From Thereva unica (taxonomy: Eukaryota > Arthropoda > Insecta > Diptera > Therevidae): a DNA stretch of 64,000 nucleotides. Both the position numbers and the translations under genes were made by a program. Position 1 is the first letter of the stretch. Each line of letters opens with the position of its first letter. Positions 1-9,162 of this stretch are shown here, in pieces. Location of the stretch: positions 221,125,978 through 221,189,977 of the forward strand of contig OX465281.1 in NCBI GenBank assembly GCA_949987705.1, written 5' to 3'. The notes under the pieces are model-generated. The model did no database searches. It was not told the origin of the DNA and worked only from the letters and a program-made list of their open reading frames with translations.

Positions 1-572
1 AGTTTTCAAGTCTCCCAGATATACATATCATTCGACGAAGACAACGTCAAGTCATTAGATGGCAGCTTCATTGGTCTATCCGATTGTCAACCGACATCTT
101 CGAAATATATGAGGCTAAATAACATGTTATAGCATCATTGCTTCGTTTTCTTGTGGATGGGTGGGCCTACTGGGGAAACCACAATAAAAAAACGCGCCAA
201 AAACTCGACCTCCAAGGTGGTGTGGAAAAGGGTTTGTACGCCAACGAAATTTCTTAATTATATGTATGAACATTAATCTATTGTATATGAAACAATTGGC
301 GCTGAATTGCGGCTAAAGTATAAATGCTAAAAAAAATTTTCAACGGAATTTTATAACAAACATATTTGTTGATATAACTTGTCGTAAATAAATAGTTGAC
401 TAGATATTTGCAAAAAACCATTTTTAATAAACTTTTGAGGTGTAATAAATACATAAATATCAACATTATAGAAAAAAGTAAAGGCAGCAAATGTGGGCAA
501 TGATGAGCTCAACTCAGTTTTGAAATGAAACGGGGAAAGAAAAAGATATTAGGAAATTTTTTTTTGCTGAAT
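1..572. other. unassigned AT-rich sequence
   Basis: No recognisable gene was seen. The + strand is open in one frame from the first base to a stop near 131 (about 43 codons), which could be the end of an exon or transposon ORF that starts outside the window, but the translation resembles nothing I recognise. The remainder is AT-rich with many stops. Confidence 0.3.
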
Positions 573-1036
573 TTACATTTTCCGACATTTAAAGCGCTAT
601 AACTCGTGAAATATTAGCCCTATCTAAAAATGATAAAAGCAAAAATTATAGATAATCGTGTGTTCTATAAGTCTTAGGAAGGACATTTTTATGGCGGGCT
701 AACCGTTAACGAAATATAGTGCAAAGAAAGTAATGTATGAAGTTTGAAGCACTATAACTCCGAACATATTGACTTTACAAAAAAAAATTCTGAACAAAAA
801 AGTTAAATCACTTATTTATCTACAAAAAAGATTATATACATTTTTGTCGTAAAACGCATAGTTTCTGAGATATAGAATTAAACGCGTTTCCCTTCATTGT
901 AAGTGAAGCATAAGGGTGGGGATGACGCCATTTTGAATTTAAGCTCATAAAAATATGTAAAAACATTTGGTAAAAAAAAATCGCGTGCGGTATTTTTTGC
1001 ATTACGAAGGCCTTTTTTTCGACCTATTTACTGGAC
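573..1036 (+). repeat. dispersed repeat R1, first copy
   Basis: This segment is repeated in the same orientation at 21857-22313 with only scattered substitutions and small indels. Both copies start near TCCGACATTTAAAG and end at TTTACTGGAC followed by TA. The CTGGAC-TA terminus matches the outer ends of the foldback element at 22378-23230, so this may be a TA-inserting DNA transposon derivative or one arm of one. No coding potential is seen. Confidence 0.75.
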
Positions 1037-2234
1037 TATTTTACGAATGTTTCTTTTAATGTTTTAAATGCATTTTGCTGTTCGGTTTCTATTTTAAATA
1101 TGGCCTTCCTTGTTAGCAATTCGCTGAACGCACTGTTTCCACTGCCTAGTCTGCTATAAATCTTCTGAAGTAAGGCTTTAGTCCCAGTAGCCTTTGTAAA
1201 GTTGTCCTATCATTTTGTATATTAAAGAGAAAACTCAATTACTACTTTTGTCCTCTCCTCTCCCGCTAGACATCGCGTGTATTTTCTTAGAGGGGTGCAG
1301 TTTTTTTAGTAGCCTACGGGCGCCGAATATCTTATGACGGCCCTGGCGCAAATCAGTCTTTTCGTCAATATAATATCAATCATTATCACACACACATATT
1401 ATACGATGCTTTAATCTTTAATCACACCTTTTGCTAGCAACGAAGGAAGTTTTTCTACTTCAAGGCGTTTAAAGGATTGGCAAAGTAGCGCAACTGGAGA
1501 ACAGCAGCTGGACGGTCTTGCTCTTTTGAGTATTCACAGGGAAATCAATGTAAAAGCTAAGGAAGTAATCAAGAAATTTGCTTTGCTTTGAACTGTGACT
1601 TTTCCACAAGTATTGATCTCAATTTTGAAAGATAATGTTTAAAGTTCAGGTCTCGACTTATAACTATTTAGCATTATTCTTCAAAAATGTGCGTGACCGT
1701 CTCAGATTCACAAAGGCACAGTCGGCAGGAGACATATTCAAGAATTCTCATTCTTTTTCTCCTATTACATGAAACTTCTCATTCTATTTTCGGATACTTG
1801 AAACCGTGCTCCTTGAATAGAGTCACAAGCCGTTTGAGGGATCTCTCGTACACGGTAAGAATCTTCCTCCAACTTAAGTCGGCTCTATACGGAGCTATGA
1901 ATATCCTCCAACGTTGGATGCTTGAGGGTAGGACGCATCATGTGCATGGGCTCCCCCTTTAAGGATAATGAAATTCCAAAAAAATCTATGACTAAAAAAA
2001 GAGCATTAAATATAGATACCGGACGGTCGATTCTTTATTCGCGGATGAGTCTAAAGTTGCTTAGTGCAGCCCTGAATGACTCAGGCGCTTGTGCTTAGCT
2101 CTGGGGCTCATTAATTCATTTTTCTTTTGGCAGAATCAATCCAGAACTTATCTCAGCGGGAAAATTTCGAAACAGTATTAAGGGGAGCGAATTTGGAGCG
2201 ATGTTAAAAAGCTTAAAGGAATTGTATAAGAAGG
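1037..2234. other. unassigned sequence with a possible hAT-like terminus
   Basis: No convincing gene. On the minus strand a motif beginning CAGGGCCGTCATAAGATATT starts at about 1345 and resembles a hAT-type terminal inverted repeat, but no partner end was found. The 91-codon + strand ORF at 1687-1962 has no recognisable similarity. Confidence 0.3.
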
Positions 2235-2310
2235 GCAACCATTGATCCGTTCTCGTCGGTCAAGGAACATATTGGACGTGTTTGGTGCTTAGTTGGGGGA
2301 CCGCTTGGTA
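2235..2310 (+). repeat. 5S rRNA-derived sequence (SINE3-like head), degenerate
   Basis: The stretch runs from CAACCATTGATCCG through GTTCTCGTCGGTC to CTTAGTTGGGGGACCGCTTGG, which follows the order and spacing of eukaryotic 5S rRNA, including the internal control region near the end. It diverges too much for a working 5S gene. Similar degenerate copies lie at 13501-13580 and 42773-42870, which suggests a dispersed 5S-headed SINE family. That is inference from family knowledge. Confidence 0.55.
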
Positions 2311-2850
2311 AAACCGTTGTCGACACTCGCGTTGGAAGGGCAAAAAGGCAATTGAAAAAGTTGAACAAAAATATAAAGCTTTTCGATACCGCAGTATTCT
2401 CACGGGTCCAAGAAATTATACAAATTTACCCAAAGTACAGGGACAGATACTTTCTCATGCAAGAAAAACCGGGGAAGGTTTACTTCTCGTACAGGAAGTT
2501 TAAACAGATTTTGGCTATGCAACACGCACTGAGATTTTAGTTGGAAACAAGCATTGCAAATGTAAAATGTTTTGAAACAACACACCTAAGTTCCACTTTA
2601 AGGTGGGTCATTTTAAGATGTGTTGTTTTAATACGTTTTTCTGTAAAGGGGTTTGAAACAACACACCTAAGTATGTTGAAACAATACATCTAACAATATA
2701 CTTAGGTCTTAGGTCACCCAGGTCTCCAGGGACAAATGCACTGCCTCGTGTAAGTCCGGCTCAACTCTAGTGTTTGGTCACAATACGAACATATCCAACA
2801 TCAAATTACCAAGGATTGCTTGCCATTTGTTGATATGATCCAAGTCTCCG
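2311..2850. repeat. intergenic segment with a repeated 17-mer
   Basis: The motif GAAACAACACACCTAAG occurs at 2574-2590 and 2655-2671, with a diverged third copy at 2678-2694 and an inverted relative near 2613-2630 that can pair with the first. A 62-codon + strand ORF (2352-2540) is unrecognised. The LINE target-site copy AAGTCTCCG lies at 2842-2850. Confidence 0.45.
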
Positions 2851-4572
2851 GTCCTCGATCGCATCGCCCATTCAATGGGCGGGATCTTCTTCAGGACCCG
2901 TGAGGTGTATAAATGTCTCAAGGAGCTTGACGTCAACAAATCCACTGGCCCCGATAATATTCCCCCTATGGTACTCAATAAATGTGCCTCACCTTTGGCT
3001 AAACCTCTGCGCAAACTTTTTGCCTTATCATATTTCTCCGGAGTTTATCCAAACTCCTGGAAACTAGCTCATGTTCAGCCCATTCCGAAAAAAGGTGATG
3101 CCAGCGACCCTTTAAACTACCGCCCAATAGCAATAACTTCTGTTCTCTCCAAAATCATGGAGACAATAATTAATAGAAAGCTGATGCAATATTTAGAATC
3201 TAACCAAATCATACACGACAGGCAGTACGGCTTTAGACCGAAAAGATCTACTGGCGACCTTCTTGTATGTTTGACCGAGCATCTACACCGAAGCATCCAT
3301 AGTTCCGGTGAGTCTGGTCTGGTTGCTCTAGATATTTCCAAGGCTTTTGACAGAGTATGGCATCCCGCTCTGCTGTCCAAACTCCAAGCTATTGGTATCG
3401 ACTCAGTTCTTATGAACTGGATTGAGAGCTTTCTTTCCAGCCGTTCAATCAAGGTAGTATTGGATGGCGTCGAATCCAACCCACACTCCATCTCGGCCGG
3501 CGTTCCCCAAGGATCGATCCTCTCTCCTGCTCTCTTTCTAATATTTATTAACGATCTGCTCTCAATCCCCTCCAACCCACTCCACAGTTTCGCCGACGAC
3601 AGTACTCTGCGTTACTCTTACGCCAACGCTAGACAAGCAAGTGCCAGACCTTGTCTCTTAGACCGCGAACTCATGTCCAGCTCTCTTAACGCAGACATCG
3701 AGCGCATTCTTGACTGGGGCCGCCAGAATCGGGTCGAATTTAACGCATCAAAAACAAAGTACTGCCTTATCTCCACCAAAACCTGTACCGACTTTCCCTC
3801 TATTTCAGTGGACGGGGATAGCCTAACACCTGACCCATCTCTTAGCATCCTGGGAATGACTCTATCTAATGATATGCAATGGAATGGTCACATATTCCAA
3901 ATTGCCAAACAAGCGTATCAATGCCTAGGATTCCTTAAGAGGTGCAAGTTCCTCCTTCAGCCAGCTGCTCTAGCCACAATCTACAAGTCCTACATTCGAC
4001 CCCACCTTGAATACAACTCGTATATCTGGGCGGGCGCTCCTAAAACCACCTTGGCTTGGCTGGATAAGGTGCAAAATCGCGCCATCAAACTCATTGGTGA
4101 TAGCACTCTTTGCTCCTCCATCGACCCTTTAAGCCACCGTAGGAACGTAGCTGCACTCAGCAAGTTTTATCGCTATTATTACAGCGAATGCTCCACTGAA
4201 ATAAAGAACCTCCTGCCTACACGGCAACTTTTTTCCCGCAACACAAGACTAGCCAACTCGGCTCACCCCTTCACCCTGCAGCCCTCCCCTTCACGCACAT
4301 TACGGTTTAGCTGTTCGTTTATAAATAGAACAACTCGGTTGTGGAACTCTCTTCCGCAATCGGTGTTTCCGAGCTCATATAACATCTCTGAGTTCAAACG
4401 CAAGGTTCATCGACACCTACTCATGCACCCCCCAGACCCCTAACCTATCCTTTCTATTCTATCCTTCAGATCAAGCTTACTACTATACTTTGCTCCATGA
4501 CTCGAACGACATGACGGACTAGTAGTACAAAGGGTGACTCCTAAGCTTCATCGTATCACAAAAAAAAAAAAA
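2851..4572 (+). mobile_element. LINE-alpha copy 1: 5'-truncated non-LTR retrotransposon with TSD
   Basis: The element begins inside the region just upstream of the reverse transcriptase domain and ends in a poly(A) tract at about 4560-4572. The motif AAGTCTCCG sits immediately before its 5' end (2842-2850) and again at 4571-4579, where its first bases merge with the poly(A), as expected for a target-site duplication. The 3' end shares the motif GACTAGTAGTACAAAGGGTG with copies at 25570-26473 and 60475-62402. The intact ORF and preserved duplication indicate a fairly recent insertion. Confidence 0.88.
2875..4443 (+). CDS. LINE-alpha reverse transcriptase ORF (5'-truncated)
   Basis: This uninterrupted 522-codon frame encodes a non-LTR reverse transcriptase. 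Visible motifs in order are NKSTGPDNIPP, NYRPIAITS, the palm motif ALDISKAFDRVW (AFD near residue 157), [10 protein letters not shown] (P near 211) and the catalytic FADD box at residues 239-242. The C-terminal region ends in NRTTRLWNSLPQSVFP, typical of jockey/CR1-like LINEs. The apurinic endonuclease domain expected upstream is missing, so this is a 5' truncation and the first ATG is internal. It belongs to a mobile element, not the host. Clade placement is tentative. Confidence 0.9.
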   Translation: MGGIFFRTREVYKCLKELDVNKSTGPDNIPPMVLNKCASPLAKPLRKLFALSYFSGVYPNSWKLAHVQPIPKKGDASDPLNYRPIAITSVLSKIMETIINRKLMQYLESNQIIHDRQYGFRPKRSTGDLLVCLTEHLHRSIHSSGESGLVALDISKAFDRVWHPALLSKLQAIGIDSVLMNWIESFLSSRSIKVVLDGVESNPHSISAGVPQGSILSPALFLIFINDLLSIPSNPLHSFADDSTLRYSYANARQASARPCLLDRELMSSSLNADIERILDWGRQNRVEFNASKTKYCLISTKTCTDFPSISVDGDSLTPDPSLSILGMTLSNDMQWNGHIFQIAKQAYQCLGFLKRCKFLLQPAALATIYKSYIRPHLEYNSYIWAGAPKTTLAWLDKVQNRAIKLIGDSTLCSSIDPLSHRRNVAALSKFYRYYYSECSTEIKNLLPTRQLFSRNTRLANSAHPFTLQPSPSRTLRFSCSFINRTTRLWNSLPQSVFPSSYNISEFKRKVHRHLLMHPPDP

Positions 4573-5950
4573 GTCTCCGATTCGTCTAGTAGCATTGATT
4601 TGACACAATTAACAATACTCTGCATTAAAAGTTTTTATGAGATTCTAGACTATTGTCTAGATAGTGAATAAAAGTGTATAAAAAAAGTGTATAAAAAAAG
4701 CGTATAAAAATGAATTGAACTCTAAGGATTTCATCCATGATGCTTCTGATATGATCAGATGTTGATAAGGGGGATTACTTGGATGGATGCACACAGACTT
4801 TTTGTCGCAGCCTTGCTTAATGTTAAAAAGGATAAAATTCGTCGTGTGGATATTAATGTGTCGTCCAGAGGCTTCTTTCGAGATAGAAGGGCCGTTTTAT
4901 GTTTTATGTCTCTTGCAAAAATGACAGTATTTCTTTTTCCCTAATCAACCCATCGTAATACTTTTGCAATAATTCCAAAGTACATCGTACAAGATAAAAT
5001 TATTTCCACACCATTTATCTCAAGTTCATTTCTCAACATCCTCTCATGTAATGACAATCGATCACTGGTCGTCGATCAAGAAAAAATTCAAGATTATCCA
5101 AAATAATTGTGATAGCTTACAATGCAGATAAAATGGAACAAATTGTTTGACTTCAAACTGATGATAAGATTTCACTTGCAACAGATGCGTGAGAATCGCG
5201 GCCATCGGCTGTGTTACAAAATTGACAAGAAACAATAATCACGATTCTGCTTGTCAATAAGAAGAATTGTATTTGCTGTAGAAACATGAACATTGAACTT
5301 AAGATTTGGAGAGTAAATTTTTGCTGAGTGTAGGTTTCAGGAATTTGCTGTAAATTTTAGAAAACATCAACACCGGAATCATCCTGTGTACTCTCAGTCC
5401 GCCATGTCGTTGGTCACGTAATTTCGCAAAGTCTAGTAGTAAGGGTAGTGCGAAGAAAAGTAAAGTTATCGAATGAGAGGATGTTAGAAGGAGATAGCGT
5501 CAAACCCTGCGTTTGAGCTTTTCGATGTTGTAGGAGTTCGGAAATACTGACTGCAAAATATTGTTCTATAGTCGTGTTGTTCTATTTAGAAAAGCGTTTA
5601 TTTCGATGGAAAAATCGCTATGATATCAGCCACAGTACTACAATAAAACAATGGGTTGATGGTAGGGAATATAGCGTCATTACCGATCGATTAGTTTGAG
5701 AAGGCTAAGGTGGTTCTTGGTGCCCAAATAAACGAGTTGTATTCTCTGCTTTTTAATTGCTTGAACCCAAAAAGTAATAAAACAAATTTCACTGGAATAC
5801 ACATTGGCAGCCTTCTTTGTCATAGAAGACACCTTCATAGCCCCAAGCGTAGAAGTAAGTCTTAGGAAATTCCTTGTGGCTTTGTTGAGCGAGAGGATAA
5901 TCCAAGCGGATTTGGGAACTAACCAAATACGCTAATAGAGTTACACCACA
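4573..5950. other. intergenic, with a short tandem repeat
   Basis: No gene recognised. A minisatellite-like run of about three units based on AAAGTGTATAAAA lies at roughly 4667-4710. On the minus strand the 3' part of the ORF at 5789-6184 (about 5789-5950) reads like an exon and includes KTYFYAWGYEGVFYDKEG, perhaps a degenerate exon, but I cannot assign it to a family. Confidence 0.35.
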
Positions 5951-5959
5951 AGAAGGAGC

Positions 5960-6262
5960 GATCTCCACGTATCCAACCGTGATTAGTATAATCATGCAAG
6001 GATGCCTGAACAGAGTTGACAGTTGGGCAGCAGGCCGCGTCCTTGGAGTCAACCGAGGCAAAACTGAGTTAATACAATTCATTGGGAAAACGAAAATTCC
6101 CATCTTGAACCACCCTAGGTTAGATGGGTGTACCCTCATTTTATTCTCCAGTGTGAACTTTTTGGGGCTAATCCCTGGACCCAAAATTCATCGAATATCT
6201 AGGATAGGCTAAACAAAGCCTGTATAGCTTTCTACGCCTAGAACAAGACTCTCAGCATTGAT
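5960..6262 (+). pseudogene. degenerate LINE reverse transcriptase C-terminal fragment
   Basis: The frame at 5979-6212 contains GVNRGKTELIQFIGK and NHPRLDGCTL followed by VNFLGLIPGPK, the conserved region after the catalytic box in jockey/R1-type reverse transcriptases (pattern GLxxNxxKTELxLF ... FLGLxLD). Beyond the stop, LNKACIAFYA continues the family pattern. Frameshifts and stops show it is dead. Confidence 0.6.
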
Positions 6263-6287
6263 GTTGTCTCCAGCTCAAATTCTAAAC

Positions 6288-6357
6288 CGCGGAGCCGCGG
6301 AGTTAAGGCACCCGACTATCATTCTAAAGGTCGGTGGTTCGAATCCACTCCGCCTTA
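6288..6357 (+). ncRNA. tRNA-like pseudogene or SINE head
   Basis: A perfect B-box-like GGTTCGAATCC (6336-6346) sits in a plausible T arm GGTGG/CCACT. GTTAAGGC upstream resembles the D arm/A box of tRNA-Ser/Leu, and CTCCGCC can pair imperfectly with GCGGAG. The anticodon arm is abnormal (CCGAC and GTCGG flank an oversized loop), so it is probably not a functional tRNA. A MITE is inserted directly at its 3' end. Confidence 0.4.
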
Positions 6358-6652
6358 CCCACATGGAAAAAAATGTAGCCAAAAATATATCCTAAAAAGT
6401 AACCAAAATATAGCTTGGATATCTAACTTTTGGCCGCTTTTTTATATCTCAGATATATCTCAGATATAGAATATATGTTTGTATATTGAGATATATTTTT
6501 CGCATATTCCTAGATACATATGCAATATAAGCGGTAAGAATATATCCATCAATTATATCACAGATATATGTATTTATGATATAAAGTTTATATCTTGCCT
6601 ATATAGGATATATCTCGAGGTGCAAACCGAGTTATATTTTTTTCCATGTGGG
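6358..6652. mobile_element. 295-bp MITE with TA target duplication
   Basis: The ends are a near-perfect inverted repeat, CCCACATGGAAAAAAAT on the left and its complement ATTTTTTTCCATGTGGG on the right, each flanked by TA (6356-6357 and 6653-6654). The interior is rich in AGATATATC-type palindromes and encodes nothing. TA flanks point to a Tc1/mariner-type mobiliser. Confidence 0.8.
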
Positions 6653-6654
6653 TA

Positions 6655-8104
6655 TAGTCTTTCCATTTCTCCGACCTAGATAGTTTTTCTTTTTTTTTAT
6701 CTTCCATCCTTACAAATTCTTCACATTTCTTTTGCCATCGCCTCTATGCATAATAAGCGACGAAGTCATCTCCTATTCCATCACCTGTCAGGGCTCTGCC
6801 ACGGTAGTATTGGATAGCGAGATGGTGGAACAAAACTGCGTGCTAGCGTTGTCATTTCTGGGACTCTTCTCCCTTATATCTTTCTGACTGTACGAAAGGC
6901 GTAGGGCTTCCCTACTAGAGAGGAATGGGAATATTTACGGACCAAGTCGTTGTCCTGTGTACAATCGGATCCAAATTAGAGTTAGGTGTAAGGGCTGGAG
7001 TTTTCCCTCGAGCTTAAATTCCCAAAAAAGCTACCGCATGTCTAATTTAGCCAGCGTAGTATGTGCAACGTGGTGTGATTTTCGTCATACTACGAACTCT
7101 TCGGTAGAACTCCCGCGCGTGGTGCGGCCGTCGCCCTCTTTACTGTTCACAGACGAGATTTTTTCCCAAGTTTCCTTTTTTCGTCTGTGAATTCTCTCTT
7201 CTTCTTTTCTGAATTCTTTATATTTTATATTATAAAACACACATTTGTAATATTGCGAGGTTCATCCCAAGCTCAAACGTTATTATTCAATTTTTTAGGG
7301 ACCCCAAATTGTCAATTTTCGAGCTACAAAATGGGGGCGAAATTTTTTTAAAGTTTATGACATTTTAGACGGTTTTTTTTCTGCATAGGACGGCTTATCT
7401 CGGGGCGCAGCGCGACAAAACCGGCAAGGACGAAATTGGGGACGAAAGTTAGTGATTAAATAAAAGCCTGAATGTTGTGAACTTTTCTGTATTCAACGTA
7501 CTTTCCTTGTCAATTTGGCCGGCTACGTTGTTCGCACGCAATGAACGCTGTCCAGGCACGGCACTATTCGGAACTCAAAACCTACGGCCATACATAGCAA
7601 AATCTTGGATTTGCCATCCGAGTGTATGGTCGGCTCTTCATCACCTAATTCATGCTTGATTTTTGAAAAATCAACCTCTTCACCAGTACCACGCTTAAAT
7701 ATATCCAAAAAATCTAGGCAAGTTGTTTCAAAATGCGTTGTTGCATCATATGATTCTGATATGAATATCTGCGAACCTAATCCCTTATCAATTGGCTCGA
7801 CCAAGGTCGTGTGTATGATCTTTATTAAGAAGGACGTGGAACAGATTTGATAAAACGGAGACATTCTAAAGAAGTTTGATCTATGTATATTCACCGACTG
7901 CTCGAAGTCGTTAGAGGGCTTTGGGCAGGGATATATCCAGTGATCACTAGCAGTTCACTGTTCTGTCTATAGCTGAGCCGGATTCACATGAGGCAGTACA
8001 TTTGTCCCTTACACGATGGTAAATAAAATTCAAAAATAATGTGCTACTGGTATATGAGCGTGTATGGAGATAAATAAAGCGAGGTGTGATTATAAATTAC
8101 GTAG
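6655..8104. other. unassigned sequence
   Basis: No supported gene. The longest minus-strand frame (7523-7894, 123 codons) contains [19 protein letters not shown] and could be a fragment of an unrecognised protein, but it has no motif I can assign and no splice context I trust. Confidence 0.3.
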
Positions 8105-8310
8105 TGAAGATACATTTCTTACCTTTTTGCGGCAGTAAAATATCCAATTTGAACTGCGGCTAGGTGAGATTGTAAATACGAACTAGAGAGACTTTTCTTA
8201 CATTTTTTGGGTGAGTGAAGTTTTGTCCTGGAGAGACATTTTTTACTTCTTTTACGGCAGCAAAATTTCCAACTTGAACTTAGGCGAGGTGGGATTGCAA
8301 AATATACGTA
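8105..8310. repeat. diverged tandem duplication of about 120 bp
   Basis: Two diverged units can be aligned, one around 8107-8187 and one around 8230-8305. Each runs from ACATTT..TTAC through CGGCAG.AAAAT.TCCAA.TTGAACT to GGCTAGGTGAGATTG / GGCGAGGTGGGATTG. A partial unit (GAGAGACTTTTCTTAC) lies between them. No coding function is apparent. Confidence 0.5.
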
Positions 8311-8819
8311 AATATACACTGACTATACTTACTTATGTAAAATACTTTTTAATGTTCTCTTAGCCTTTTATTAAATTGATAGATAGACAATGTCCCTATC
8401 CCTACATTCTCGTAGGCCGTTTAATGCATATTAGAATTAACCTTTTAAAAAAGCTTTTCATTGGTTTTTTTCATTTGCTGGTTTGTGACATTTTGGCATT
8501 ACAATAGCCTCATTTGAAGTATGACATTGTACTGGCTAAAAAGGGAAAAGAGGCACCTCTTACAAACTCATTTTAAAATCGTGTTCTACACAACAGTAGT
8601 TCTGGCACCTTAGAGTGAACTCTATTATCTTTCAAGGAGAAGTGCTAGCGACATAAGGCCCAAATATAGGAAGTACGCGGCTTACTACTAGCTCAGTCGT
8701 ATTAGTTTTCGCCTCGATAGCGCTCTCAAAGGATGTGCTGGCGATTTTCTGTCTGGGTTTGGTACGCGGCAAGTGGGCTGAAGTGCTAAGTCAAAATGTA
8801 AAGAGTTAAACGAAAATTC
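8311..8819. other. upstream flank of Oatp copy A duplication
   Basis: No gene or repeat family recognised. Similarity to the copy B locus starts at about 8820 (AATATTCTTGATCATGTTACG), so the 5' breakpoint of the duplicated block lies near there. No exon-1-like sequence (CGFWIFRG motif) was seen here or further upstream in the window. Confidence 0.4.
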
Positions 8820-8932
8820 AAAATATTCTTGATCATGTTACGCTTAATGTTACTTCTATGTGAAAAGAATGAAGAAATTTGATGTAGGTTTTATATTTAA
8901 CACAAAATTTTTGTTTTTTTTTTTCATTTTAG

Positions 8933-9162
8933 ATTTGCAAATAAAAAAGCATACGTTATAATTTATGGTATAGTCGGTCTTATATTCTCAATGACATATG
9001 CATACTTCACTGCAACGATAACAACGATAGAAAAACGGTACAAAATTCCATCAAAAAATACTGGAATCATCACAGTAGGAAACGATATTAGTCAACTTTT
9101 TGTATCGGCTGTATTAAGCTACTATGCTGGAAAAGGACATAGACCAAGATGGATAGGATTTG
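8933..9162 (+). CDS. Oatp: Oatp copy A exon 2
   Basis: Acceptor TTCATTTTAG precedes it and donor GTATGA follows. It encodes the first membrane segment and the conserved [18 protein letters not shown] region with GNDISQL. It differs from copy B at F/Y (LIFSMTY) and V/A (QLFVSA), with several silent changes. Confidence 0.9.

Noticed and set aside
2352..2540. 62-codon + strand ORF after the 5S-like segment
   Set aside because: No recognisable motif, overlaps repeats; could be chance.
3117..3575. 152-codon minus-strand ORF, also seen at 60941-61399
   Set aside because: Antisense shadow of the LINE-alpha reverse transcriptase; it repeats only because the LINE repeats.
5789..5950. Exon-like minus-strand peptide with KTYFYAWGYEGVF, perhaps a carboxylesterase end
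   Set aside because: Resemblance is weak and based on memory of a loose pattern; no catalytic residues or neighbouring exons.
7523..7894. 123-codon minus-strand ORF
   Set aside because: No domain, no splice context and no second copy; kept only as a note in the gap entry.
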